DNA from: Candidatus Methanoperedentaceae archaeon GB37
GTDB taxonomy: Archaea > Halobacteriota > Methanosarcinia > Methanosarcinales > EX4572-44
Reading direction: 5' to 3'
DNA length: 45,193 nt
Assembly (NCBI GenBank): GCA_905171695.1
Contig: LR991653.1
Span: 1,292,957 to 1,338,149, forward strand
A program made the position numbers and the translations under genes. Shown piece by piece: positions 1-7,551 of the stretch. The notes beneath the pieces were generated by a model. That model searched no databases and was not told the DNA's origin. It saw only the letters and a list, made by a program, of their open reading frames with translations. Numbering within the stretch: the first letter of the stretch is position 1; every line of letters starts with the position of its first letter.

Positions 1-497
1 AGCAGGGCAGCGGTCAGGCTACCGATCACACCGAGAAAGAGGATACTCTCGGGTCGTAACTGGTTCTCTGAGAGAACCCAAGCCGTGATAGCTGAAACGA
101 GCGTGGCGTTGAAGAGATACAGGAATATCGGCTCTGCTCCTCCATCCACTCCTATAAGAGAGAGGGCAGAGGATCCACTTCTACCACCCATCTTACTCTG
201 CATCTCTATCTCTGTTAAGACCACTGCTATGGTGATTATCGATACCGAGACTCCTATTACGTAAAAATCAAGGGTGTAGCCGTTCCAACCGAGCACGATC
301 CGCAGGAGGATCAGTAGAAATAGTGAGATACTTATGTTGAATGGGCGTTGAAACGAGGACGCTTCTCTCCTCTTCAGGGCGAAGAATGTGAGCATGAGGG
401 CGAATACGAGTGCTGCGAAAGTGCAATCTCCTATCAGAGGCTGCGTAAAGACTATGAGACCTACGAGCAATCCTGGAATATATTTATAGTATTCCAT
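1..497 (-). CDS. Partial integral membrane protein (possible DUF92 family)
   Basis: The reading frame is open from an ATG at 495-497 on the minus strand to the left edge, giving about 165 residues without a stop; the C-terminus lies outside the window. The translation is mostly hydrophobic, with four or five membrane segments: an N-terminal pair separated by a short KRRE loop, another around LLRIVLGW, then segments either side of a polar GVDGGAEPIF-type loop. It is divergent from the cis-prenyltransferase gene, with 68 bases between the starts. A DUF92-type membrane protein, which neighbours prenyl-lipid genes in some archaea, would fit the context, but I cannot confirm that family from this fragment. 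Only the membrane character is secure. Confidence 0.65.
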   Translation of the reverse strand, partial: MEYYKYIPGLLVGLIVFTQPLIGDCTFAALVFALMLTFFALKRREASSFQRPFNISISLFLLILLRIVLGWNGYTLDFYVIGVSVSIITIAVVLTEIEMQSKMGGRSGSSALSLIGVDGGAEPIFLYLFNATLVSAITAWVLSENQLRPESILFLGVIGSLTAAL

Positions 498-517
498 GTA
501 TAAACCCTTCAAAGCGT

Positions 518-532
518 GTATTTGAGAAATAC
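518..532. promoter_or_regulatory. Palindrome between divergent genes, candidate operator
   Basis: GTATTT-GAG-AAATAC is a perfect 6-3-6 inverted repeat, flanked by CAAAG and CTTTG, in the 68-base gap between the divergent membrane-protein and cis-prenyltransferase starts. Its size and position suit a dimeric winged-helix repressor. No regulator is assigned. Confidence 0.4.
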
Positions 533-565
533 TTTGTCGTCGAATGGGAAATGGAGTGAAGTGGA

Positions 566-1216
566 ATGGTTTTTCTCCAGAGGTTATATGAGAGAAGACT
601 TCTACGAACGATCAGAGAAGGGACTATGCCACAACACGTGGTACTGGTCCTGAACGAGTCAGACGTGCTATCAGACGGGACAGATAGACTCAAGTCCTTT
701 GCTCGGTGGTGTAGAGAGCTTGATATCGGTATACTGACGATCTTCATAAGTATCATAGATGAGAGCGCGGGAATGCAGATCGGCGAACGGCTCGCAGAAG
801 AGATGAAAGAAGCCCTTTCACATATAACAGATAATATCTACATCTATTCCAAAGAGAAGGTCTTGGATGATGGCGGGTGTGAGAGTTGCTCTGGCATGCG
901 GATCAATCTTGCGATCGGCTATGGAGGGCGCTTCGAGATCATGAATGCCATGAAAGATATTCTAGAGATGGTTAAGGAAGGAAAGGTTGCACCAGAAGAG
1001 ATCAGCGAAGAGTTGATCGAAGAACACCTCTGTATCAGATGCGAGCCAGACTTTGTGATCCGATCAGGTGGCAAGAGGCTCACCGACTTTCTAATCTGGC
1101 AGACAGCATACTCTGAATTTTACTTCACGGATGTGAACTGGGAGAATTATCGAGAGATCGACTTTCTCCGCGCCATCAGGGATTACCAGAAGCGGCAGCG
1201 GAGATATGGCGAATAA
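566..1216 (+). CDS. Cis-prenyltransferase (UppS) homologue lacking the catalytic Asp
   Basis: The 216-residue protein has the length and C-terminal half of undecaprenyl-diphosphate-synthase-type cis-prenyltransferases, which extend farnesyl or geranylgeranyl diphosphate with isopentenyl units to make glycosyl-carrier lipids. The family signature is clear around residues 165-190 (PDFVIRSGGKRLTDFLIWQ, then SEFYFTDV), including the diphosphate-binding Arg residues and the SEFYF Glu. The N-terminal P-loop, normally HVA-x-x-MDGNxRWA, reads HVVLVLNESD here, so the essential Asp is Asn30 and the following Gly-Asn-x-Arg is gone. Heteromeric cis-prenyltransferases with one degenerate subunit are known in eukaryotes and have been described in Methanosarcina. 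I infer that this is the non-catalytic partner, with the catalytic subunit elsewhere. It is divergent from a membrane protein. Confidence 0.85.
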   Translation: MVFLQRLYERRLLRTIREGTMPQHVVLVLNESDVLSDGTDRLKSFARWCRELDIGILTIFISIIDESAGMQIGERLAEEMKEALSHITDNIYIYSKEKVLDDGGCESCSGMRINLAIGYGGRFEIMNAMKDILEMVKEGKVAPEEISEELIEEHLCIRCEPDFVIRSGGKRLTDFLIWQTAYSEFYFTDVNWENYREIDFLRAIRDYQKRQRRYGE

Positions 1217-1280
1217 AAAACCCTCATTATAACAATAAAATAGTAACTCTTTTATTTGAGTAATTCGTACAAATAGCGTA

Positions 1281-1523
1281 ATGATGAGGCGGAGCAGGAT
1301 AGATATAGTAGTGGACATATTGAAAACGGTCAATAACGAAAGAACGAAAACACAGGTCGTATACCAAGCCAACCTGAACTTCAAGCGAGCAGATCGCTAT
1401 CTTCAGATGTTACAGAATATGGGACTGGTAGAGAAAGAAAAAGGCAGGTACAGAATAACTGAAAACGGTAGAGAGTATCTTAACAGGTTTAACGAGCTAA
1501 ATGCGGTCTTTCAGGGCGTATAG
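1281..1523 (+). CDS. Archaeal winged-helix transcriptional regulator (HTH_45-like)
   Basis: The 80-residue protein has the typical archaeal small winged-helix pattern: a basic start (MMRRSR), an IVVDILKTVN helix, TQVVYQANLNFKRADRYLQML as the recognition segment, then LVEKEKGRYRITENGREYL as the wing and final helix. The length and the RYRIT-NGREYL ending match PF14947-type regulators that bind DNA as dimers. Two adjacent ATG codons occur at the start; the first is used here. It is 65 bases downstream of the prenyltransferase homologue and converges on the next small protein. Its target is unknown; the palindrome upstream of the prenyltransferase is a candidate. Confidence 0.75.
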   Translation: MMRRSRIDIVVDILKTVNNERTKTQVVYQANLNFKRADRYLQMLQNMGLVEKEKGRYRITENGREYLNRFNELNAVFQGV

Positions 1524-1567
1524 CAACCTATGAATACCATGAATGATCAGGTTTTATTCCATCCTAT

Positions 1568-1810
1568 CTATATCTCGATCAGCAGTTCTCCGAAGTGGTC
1601 AAGCCTCACATCTCCTATCCTTTCATCAACAGTGATGAATCTGGAGTAGGATAGGAAATCAAGCAGTAGCTTAGTCTTCTCTGCTGGAAGGTGTACCTCT
1701 TCTTCAATCTCTTTTAGCGACACTCTCTCGGAATCCTTCAGCCCGAGCAGTATATCTTCAGCACACTCACCAAGGACAGACATATTTATAATGACAATCA
1801 CTATTATCAT
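1568..1810 (-). CDS. Small hypothetical winged-helix-like protein
   Basis: This is an 80-residue frame. A second Met at residue 10 (start 1783) would give 71 residues and is plausible, because the first nine residues are almost only Ile and Val. The body, DILLGLKDSERVSLKEIEEEVHLPAEKTKLLLDFLSYSRFI-, looks like one helix-turn-helix with the conserved hydrophobic spacing of small archaeal wHTH proteins. It ends with a short beta-type tail. It converges with the HTH_45-like gene. Family and role are not recognised. Confidence 0.55.
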   Translation of the reverse strand: MIIVIVIINMSVLGECAEDILLGLKDSERVSLKEIEEEVHLPAEKTKLLLDFLSYSRFITVDERIGDVRLDHFGELLIEI

Positions 1811-1844
1811 TTCTTGTATAAATAAGTTACCTCAGAGGGTTCTG

Positions 1845-2070
1845 CCGATTCTTTATACGTTGCATTTGTGGTCTTGCAGACGTAGTGGTAACCCTAAATC
1901 GATCTCGAAATAGACGTTCCGGGGATATGTGAAGTTTGCCGCAGGGGAATTTAGGCGAGTGTCAAGGCGAAGCAACATATCCACCTGTTAACAGACCCAA
2001 AGAGCGAGTCTGTGATGGCAGGCGAAGAGTTCCGCACGCCGCCGAAAAACAAATGTTTCATATTTTTTCT
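1845..2070 (+). ncRNA. Candidate structured non-coding RNA
   Basis: This gap holds no convincing protein but has dense complementarity. GGATATGT (1923-1930) pairs with ACATATCC (1975-1982), enclosing TTTGCC (1935-1940) with GGCGAA (1966-1971). ACAGAC (1991-1996) pairs with GTCTGT (2008-2013). GGC-A-GGCG (2017-2024) pairs with CGCCGCC (2037-2043) around a 12-base loop. TATA-like boxes lie at 1817-1824 and 1852-1858, and a T6 run at 2063-2068 could terminate. The stretch is more GC-rich than its flanks. It does not show the conserved cores of archaeal SRP RNA, RNase P RNA or 5S rRNA. Strand and ends are inferred from the TATA and T-run. Confidence 0.45.
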
Positions 2071-2364
2071 CCTCCTTCAGCAATCTCCATCAAAGAAGTT
2101 TCAAGTTGTTTTAAAACTTCTTCTTCAATCTGATTTGCTCTATCTTTTTTGTTGTATGCTTCAATTACTAAAGAACCGATCTTATTTTCAATAGATTTGT
2201 CTGTTGGTTTTAAAACAAGAATATCATTAAAAAGATCTCCTGCTTCTCCAATCTTATCTACCACCCCACCATAAACAAAACGTTGAAATTGAATTTGCCC
2301 ATATATGGAAAGTAAAAATCCATCCAAGTAGCCCGGGTTAATTTCTTTTTCCTTAGAAATAATC
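2058..2364 (-). pseudogene. C-terminal remnant of a type I restriction specificity subunit (HsdS-like)
   Basis: The minus-strand frame is open from the IS6-like element boundary at 2364 to a stop at 2058, about 101 residues. It reads EINPGYLDGFLLSIYGQ, then a GEAGDLFNDILVLKPTDK segment, then a helical IENKIG...ANQIEEEVLKQLE tail. This is the usual end of a target-recognition domain followed by the conserved coiled-coil helix of HsdS or of type IIG recognition subunits. The rest of the gene is missing: the sequence beyond the IS element at 3073 does not continue it. No hsdR or hsdM is in the window. I read it as a dead specificity subunit truncated by insertion and deletion. Confidence 0.6.
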
Positions 2365-3072
2365 GGACGTGTCCACCTAACATAAACACCACCTCAACCG
2401 ATTATAATAAAGCATAAACATCTTACAGAACAAATTCTAGTTTTTAACAGGATTAAAAGAGCTAATTGAGCAGAAGAACATCTTTATTCTCTGCTTTAGT
2501 GTTGCATGAAATCTTTTGGATGGATTTCATGCTCCGAAAGGACTGATCGATCAAATTCCAGATCCAGGCTTTTCAGCGCATCTATAAGCCAGGGAGCTTT
2601 ATCAATGATGAATCTTGGCTTGTTCTCGCAGAACTCTTAACCCTTCTCTGAAGGACCTTGTAACAAGATAATTCCTGTTTGTATAAACTCCCCTCAGAAT
2701 TAACTCATTCCTTTCCACATCTACAGCAGAATAGACATAGTACACCTTTTTATTTGATTTAACAACTCTTTCGTCTAATGCAATGCTATCGAGTATCTTC
2801 TCTGATACAACAGGCAATCTCTCTTCAAACATTCCCTCTTTCCAAAGAGAGGTTTTAGAGACCGATGAAGCCAGAGAGAATTCTAGCAGTCCTCCCGAGA
2901 GAAGACATCTGAATATAGGTCGCAATACCGAGAACCTTAATCTATAAAAGGCACCTTATTCCTCTCAAACGCCCTCAACTCTTCAACAATCCCACCTTAC
3001 CCCCAGCATAAATAAAAGACAGTCTCCCGTATTTATAATCTGATGTGGACGCAATCTGTTGTGGACGGGTCA
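2365..3072 (-). mobile_element. IS6-like element, degenerate copy A (hairpin type)
   Basis: The left end is GGACGTGTCCACCTAACATA. The right end carries GTGGACGGGTC, preceded by a partial duplicate (GTGGAC at 3045-3050 and again at 3061-3066). The minus strand encodes shredded pieces of a DDE transposase; the longest open piece is 2602-2925, with the SIALDERVVKSNKKVYYVYSA segment. Frameshifts separate the N-terminal and later parts. Near 2503-2540 the segment that should encode the catalytic Glu is replaced by a GCATGAAAT/ATTTCATGC hairpin shared with copies B, D and E. No target duplication is visible. It truncates the HsdS remnant. Confidence 0.75.
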
Positions 3073-3131
3073 CTTCATGTCTGCAAAACTCTTTTTACCC
3101 TCAAGTTGTTCTTGTATATGGTGAAGCCCTG

Positions 3132-3254
3132 ATGGATGACGATAAGAAGGATGAGTTGAAAGAGAAGTTGCAGAGGAAATTCCGGGTAGAGGATGACGAC
3201 CTTGAGGGTTTTGGTGGTCTTACAATGGGAGATGGAGTTTCAGGTGGTGGATAA
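3132..3254 (+). CDS. Small acidic hypothetical protein
   Basis: A 40-residue frame, MDDDKKDELKEKLQRKFRV, followed by an acidic EDDDLEG and a Gly-rich end. The longer frame that starts at 3045 overlaps the IS end and is less likely. It finishes 6 bases before the DUF434 gene and may be its operon leader gene. I do not recognise a family. The highly charged composition is typical of a real small archaeal protein, but the evidence is only context and codon pattern. Confidence 0.35.
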   Translation: MDDDKKDELKEKLQRKFRVEDDDLEGFGGLTMGDGVSGGG

Positions 3255-3260
3255 GTCTTT

Positions 3261-3935
3261 GTGTGTGCCCCGAAGACTCCCCCGAAGACTCTCCTATGTG
3301 CTGCAGAGGATCTTCGGCATCTTCTGAATCGGGGATATCCTCGAAAGAGTGCTGTGAGGTTCGTCTGTGATCATTATCGTATCTCTGGAGATTGGCGCCT
3401 GGTGTTATCAAGGGTTGTCTTTGATTCCAAGACGGTTGAGAGACGGGTTTTGAAGATGGTGAGATGTGATGGTATTCGGGGGAGGCGTGTTGGTGTGGAT
3501 GGTTTCAACGTCTTGATAGGTGTGGAGGCGGGGCTTGTTGGAGAGCCGGTCTTCAGGTGCGATGATGAGTTTGTGAGGGATGTACGTGGGGTTTTCAGAA
3601 GTTACAGGGTTGCTGAGACGTCTTGGAGAGCGCTTGATGAGGTATTATCGTTTCTCTTTGACCAGAGCCCTCGGTGGGTGGAAGTCCTCTTCGATGTCCA
3701 GATCAGTAAGAGTGGTGAGCTCTCAAGAGGGTGTCAGGAGCGGCTGGAGTCGCGTGGAATGGAGGGGGTCTGCAGGACTTCGAGGTCTGTTGATCTTGAG
3801 CTCAAACAGTTCGATGGTGTGGTTGCAACCTCTGATGGGATAATCATAGATGAAGCCGGCTCTGCACTGAATATTATCCAGTGTGTCTGTGAGAGAATCG
3901 GAGTAGAAAGTGTGAAGATCGAGGAGATGGTGTGA
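3261..3935 (+). CDS. DUF434 domain-containing protein
   Basis: The 224-residue protein begins at GTG, the only start after an in-frame stop at 3252. It carries the DUF434 hallmarks in order: AAEDLRHLLNRGYPRKSAVRFVCDHY near residues 14-40, a VGVDGFNVLIGVEAGL segment near 77-93 with DGFNVL in place of the usual DGYNVL, RDVRGVFRSYRV near 105-116, and DVQISKSGELSR then VVATSDGIIIDEA in the C-terminal half. The Asp-rich motifs suggest a nuclease-like or nucleotide-binding fold, but the biochemical role is unknown. The stop overlaps the start of the mptN-like gene (GTGA), so the two are translationally coupled. Confidence 0.8.
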   Translation: MCAPKTPPKTLLCAAEDLRHLLNRGYPRKSAVRFVCDHYRISGDWRLVLSRVVFDSKTVERRVLKMVRCDGIRGRRVGVDGFNVLIGVEAGLVGEPVFRCDDEFVRDVRGVFRSYRVAETSWRALDEVLSFLFDQSPRWVEVLFDVQISKSGELSRGCQERLESRGMEGVCRTSRSVDLELKQFDGVVATSDGIIIDEAGSALNIIQCVCERIGVESVKIEEMV

Positions 3936-4795
3936 AGATAGGTATTGTCTTGACCGATCCCGTGGACTGGACGGCAGAACGGTTCATACGTGGACTAAAA
4001 CTTGCTGGTGTTGAGCCGATCACGATCAGACTTGAGAGAGCAGTCTCAAGTATCAGCGAGATCACCTGTGAAGGCTTATCTCTCTTTGATCTTGATGGGC
4101 TTCTCGTTCGGGATCTTGGTGGTGGCGGACTCGAGTCAAGCGTCTTCAGATTCGATATCCTCCTTGAGCTTGAACGAACTGGAATCCCTGTGATAAACCC
4201 TCCCAGTGCAATCCAGCTCGCAGCAAATAAACACCTCTCATACTGGAGACTTAGAAGATCGAACCTTCCTTTCCCTAAAACGTGTGTCACGTCAGATATT
4301 AGCGAGGCGATCGTTTTCGTGGAGAGAGTTGGCACTGCCGTGGCAAAGCCGATCTTCGGATACAAAGGGTTAGGGATAGAACTGATCACGATGGAGAGGC
4401 TTGACCGCATTGGAGAGGTGATACGTGAGCGTGGCGTAATCTACCTCCAGGAGTTCATACCACACAATGGGAGAGATATAAGAGCCTTCGTCGTGGGCGG
4501 TGAAGTGGTCGGTGCGATCTACCGCCTCGCACCTGAAGACGGGTGGATCAGCAACCTGAGTCAAGGCGGGACGCCAGAACGATGCAGCCTCACCGGGGCG
4601 CAGAAAGATCTTGCAATAAGAGCCGCTGGGGCTCTTGGCACCCTCTACGCAGGCGTTGATCTGATCGAGAGCAATGACGAGACATTCGTTCTTGAAGTCA
4701 ATGGAACGCCCTCAGGATACGGCGTCTTCGCTGCGTGCAGAGTGGACGTGACAAGAATGATCATCAACCTTCTGATGAAGAGGGTCAGAGGGTGA
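3932..4795 (+). CDS. mptN: RimK-type ATP-grasp ligase, probable tetrahydromethanopterin:glutamate ligase
   Basis: The 287-residue protein is an ATP-grasp ligase of the RimK/MptN group. MptN adds alpha-linked L-glutamate to tetrahydromethanopterin to give tetrahydrosarcinapterin. Visible features are an N-terminal pre-grasp domain, INPPSAIQLAANKHLSYWRL near residues 88-107, the nucleotide-binding AKPIFGYKGLGI loop near 136-147, YLQEFIPHNGRDIRAFVVGG near 169-188, and a metal-binding FVLEVNGTPSGYG near 249-261. Length matches the family. The GTG start at 3932 overlaps the preceding stop. The 3' end overlaps the convergent MFS gene by 11 bases. Specificity for the methanopterin cofactor is inferred from the archaeal setting; a RimK-like or CofF-like ligase is the alternative. 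Confidence 0.75.
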   Translation: MKIGIVLTDPVDWTAERFIRGLKLAGVEPITIRLERAVSSISEITCEGLSLFDLDGLLVRDLGGGGLESSVFRFDILLELERTGIPVINPPSAIQLAANKHLSYWRLRRSNLPFPKTCVTSDISEAIVFVERVGTAVAKPIFGYKGLGIELITMERLDRIGEVIRERGVIYLQEFIPHNGRDIRAFVVGGEVVGAIYRLAPEDGWISNLSQGGTPERCSLTGAQKDLAIRAAGALGTLYAGVDLIESNDETFVLEVNGTPSGYGVFAACRVDVTRMIINLLMKRVRG

Positions 4796-5996
4796 TGCGA
4801 GATCTTCGATCCTGCTTCACAGATGTGAATAATACCACTGATACGAGTGATAATAGAGACCCATAAAGAAAGGTTGTTTCAGGGCTTATATTATCCCATA
4901 AAAGACCGGCGATAAATCCTCCAGGAAGGGCTACAAGTCCTATTGCTGTATGAAAGGTGCCTAATGCAGTTGCTTTCAACTCCTCGGGTGCTAAATCCAC
5001 TACAAATGCTCTCTGGGCGCCATCGATCATAGCATAGAAGATTCCGTATATGGCAAAGAATAATAGGATGCTGTAAATACTTGAGGTAAATATCAGACCG
5101 AATGAAGTTATTGCAAATATTAAATAACCCATTATTAAAACTGGTCTTCTCCCAATTTTATCTGATAAGATTCCTGAAGGGATGGCACAGATAACATAAA
5201 CGATGTAAAACAACACATAAAGAAGAATAGCAGTTTGATCTGTTAATCCGATGCTCTTGGCTCGCAATAAAAGAAAAGCATACCCGAAATGACCTAATGC
5301 AAATATGGAGGAGATAATAATAAATAATTTCAAGTCCCTTGATAACTCTTTGAAACTTACCCTGAGTGAGATATTTTTTCTTTCTTTTTCCAGATCTTTT
5401 TCCAGAGGAGTGTTTCTCTCCCTGATAAATAGAATAACAAATACTGCAATTACCCCGGGAATAAAGGCAAAAAGGAAGATATCTCTATACCCTAAAACCG
5501 GGAGAAGCAAATAGGCAAGGACTGCACCTGAAACCGAGCCAATACCATCCATGGCTCTATGGAATCCATAAGCCTTTCCCCTGATCTCTGGCTCACACGA
5601 TTCAGCCACAATCGCATCCCTTGGAGCAGTCCTTAAACCCTTACCAATCCGCTCTATCACCCTGATAAAGAGAACAAAAAACCAGACATTGGCAAAGGCA
5701 AATAACGGTTTTGCCAAGGAGGATAGAGAGTAACCAAATAGAATAAATGGCTTCCTCCTCCTAATTTTATCTGACCAATAACCAGAGACCACCTTTAAAA
5801 GCGAGGCTGTTGTCTCTGCAGCACCTTCAACGATACCCACCGCATAAGCACCAGCACCCAAGACAGAGGTCAGAAATAGAGGAATCAATGGAAAGACCAT
5901 CTGGCTGCTGAGGTCAGTGAATAAACTGACCAACCCCAGTATGAATACATTTCTGGTGATGCCATCAAGGACTTTAACCTCTCTATTCTTACTCAT
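4785..5996 (-). CDS. Major facilitator superfamily transporter
   Basis: The 403-residue protein has about 12 hydrophobic segments in two halves joined by a charged loop (RERNTPLEKDLEKERK, near residues 193-208). Conserved MFS motifs are visible: GYWSDKIRRRKP after TM2 and the equivalent SGILSDKIGRRPVL in the second half. ERIGKGLRTAPRDAIVAES near residues 115-133 matches a subgroup of prokaryotic MFS proteins annotated as multidrug or metabolite exporters. The substrate is unknown. Codon use is visibly more AT-rich than in the flanking mptN-like and AIR-synthase-like genes, and the gene sits alone on the minus strand, which fits later acquisition. Confidence 0.85.
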   Translation of the reverse strand: MSKNREVKVLDGITRNVFILGLVSLFTDLSSQMVFPLIPLFLTSVLGAGAYAVGIVEGAAETTASLLKVVSGYWSDKIRRRKPFILFGYSLSSLAKPLFAFANVWFFVLFIRVIERIGKGLRTAPRDAIVAESCEPEIRGKAYGFHRAMDGIGSVSGAVLAYLLLPVLGYRDIFLFAFIPGVIAVFVILFIRERNTPLEKDLEKERKNISLRVSFKELSRDLKLFIIISSIFALGHFGYAFLLLRAKSIGLTDQTAILLYVLFYIVYVICAIPSGILSDKIGRRPVLIMGYLIFAITSFGLIFTSSIYSILLFFAIYGIFYAMIDGAQRAFVVDLAPEELKATALGTFHTAIGLVALPGGFIAGLLWDNISPETTFLYGSLLSLVSVVLFTSVKQDRRSRITL

Positions 5997-6104
5997 ATCT
6001 CTTCAAAGACCCAAGCTCTCTCAACGAGTCACCAATCAGAGATAACATTTATGCTTAACGAAAAGCAGATGAACCAGGAAACCCCTAACATCTCTTGAGT
6101 AAAG

Positions 6105-7466
6105 ATGGATCTTGAAGGATATGCAAAGAGGAGACTTAGAAGAGGCGAAGATGAATCAGTGCTGATGGAGACGCTGAGCGAGCGCATCCTTGAGATTAAG
6201 AATACGACGAGAGAGGACGCAGAGCGGCTCTCTGAGGCCGTTATTCTCGAGGCGAAAGCCACACTTGCACCCAAGGGAGAGATCTTTCAACCGATACGCG
6301 CCGGCGTCTCAATGGGCAGGTTCGGCGTGGGCTCCCGCGGGCTTGGTGATCTTTACACCCACGAGCGGATCGGGGAGATCATCGGTGAGACGAGTGCTGT
6401 TGTTGATTCGAGCCAGCTCGACGACTCCGGGGTTGTTATGGGGAGTTGTGGCGAGTATATTGTAGTCAATATCGATGGCATCCATTCGAGATTGAGCGAT
6501 TACCCGTTCCTCGCCGGTTTCCATGTGGCACGGGCGGCTCTTCGTGACATTTACGTTATGGGCGCGCGACCCATCGCACTCTTCTCTGACATTCACGTGG
6601 CCGACGACGGCGACGTTGGAGTTATATTTGACCACATCGCTGGCATCACAACAGTATCGGATCTGACCGGTGTGCCGCTCGTAACAGGCAGCACGCTTCG
6701 CATCGGCGGTGATATGGTGATTGGAGAGCGAATGACAGGTGGCGTTGGCGCCGTTGGAATAGCCAATCTCCTCACAAGCAGGGCGAGAGCAGAGCCAGGT
6801 GATAAGATAATAATGACTGAAGGAGCTGGCGGCGGCACGGTCTCGACGACAGCCCTCTACTACGGTCGCCACGATCTCGTGGACGAGACACTCAACGTCA
6901 CCTTTCTTGACGCCTGCAACCTCCTCATCGAAGATAACCTCCTAAGAGAGGTCCATGCCATGACCGACGTCACCAACGGTGGAGTGAGAGGTGATGCACG
7001 GGAGATCAGCAGAACCGCAAGCGTAAAACTCGTCTTCTACGAAGAGAGAATCCGCCCACTCGTGAATGCCCGCATCCTAAAGATGCTCGAAGAACTCGAG
7101 ATCGATTACCTCGGGGTGAGCCTCGACGCCCTCCTCTTGGTCACACCCCCCGAATCATGCGAGAAGATTCTCACCTCGCTCAGAAGTCATGGGATAAAAG
7201 CAGATCTCATCGGAGATGTGATGACTGGCTCTGGAGTGGAACTTGTGACAAGAGAAGGGATCACCGATTTCACACCCCGCTTTCGCGAGTCAGCATACAC
7301 ACCGATAAAGAAAGTAATCGGAGAAGAGACACCCACCAACTACGAAGAGATGCAGGAAGAGGTAGATCGCGCAGCAAGGAAAGCTATCGGGAAGAAGAAG
7401 CGAATCGTTGAGAAGATACGAGAGAAGAGGAAGGCGAAAGGGCGCTCGGAAGCAAGATCGATGTGA
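6105..7466 (+). CDS. AIR synthase-related protein (PurM/HypE/SelD superfamily)
   Basis: The 453-residue protein contains both PurM-type domains. The N-terminal ATP-binding domain shows SSQLDDSGVV and VNIDGIHSRLSDYPFLAGFHVARAALRDIYVMGARP near residues 103-158. The C-terminal domain has GDKIIMTEGAGGGTVSTTALYYG and AMTDVTNGGVRGDAREIS. It carries an extra N-terminal helix and a long, highly basic tail (KKKRIVEKIREKRKAKGR) not present in PurM itself. Methanogens encode several such AIR-synthase-related proteins, one a methanogenesis marker, without a defined reaction. It is not classical PurM: the motifs align best with the archaeal group of unknown function. It starts at ATG 6105 and is divergent from the MFS gene. 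Confidence 0.75.
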   Translation: MDLEGYAKRRLRRGEDESVLMETLSERILEIKNTTREDAERLSEAVILEAKATLAPKGEIFQPIRAGVSMGRFGVGSRGLGDLYTHERIGEIIGETSAVVDSSQLDDSGVVMGSCGEYIVVNIDGIHSRLSDYPFLAGFHVARAALRDIYVMGARPIALFSDIHVADDGDVGVIFDHIAGITTVSDLTGVPLVTGSTLRIGGDMVIGERMTGGVGAVGIANLLTSRARAEPGDKIIMTEGAGGGTVSTTALYYGRHDLVDETLNVTFLDACNLLIEDNLLREVHAMTDVTNGGVRGDAREISRTASVKLVFYEERIRPLVNARILKMLEELEIDYLGVSLDALLLVTPPESCEKILTSLRSHGIKADLIGDVMTGSGVELVTREGITDFTPRFRESAYTPIKKVIGEETPTNYEEMQEEVDRAARKAIGKKKRIVEKIREKRKAKGRSEARSM

Positions 7467-7517
7467 CGCATAGCATAAAACTAACCTCTCAGAGTCGGGA
7501 TGATCGCAGTATAAAGT

Positions 7518-7551
7518 TATAGTGTTATTATCTCTATAGTGTTATTATCTC
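7518..7551. repeat. Tandem 17-bp duplication at the end of the phosphodiesterase gene
   Basis: TATAGTGTTATTATCTC occurs twice head to tail (7518-7534 and 7535-7551). The second copy encodes the last residues of the minus-strand phosphodiesterase; the first lies just past its stop. It looks like a recent slippage duplication that left the protein end intact. Confidence 0.9.

Noticed and set aside
1845..2070. Structured region as SRP RNA, RNase P RNA or 5S rRNA
   Set aside because: The conserved cores of these RNAs are not present; it is kept only as an unassigned candidate.
3045..3131. N-terminal extension of the small acidic protein
   Set aside because: It runs into the IS6-like end; the downstream ATG at 3132 gives a cleaner protein.
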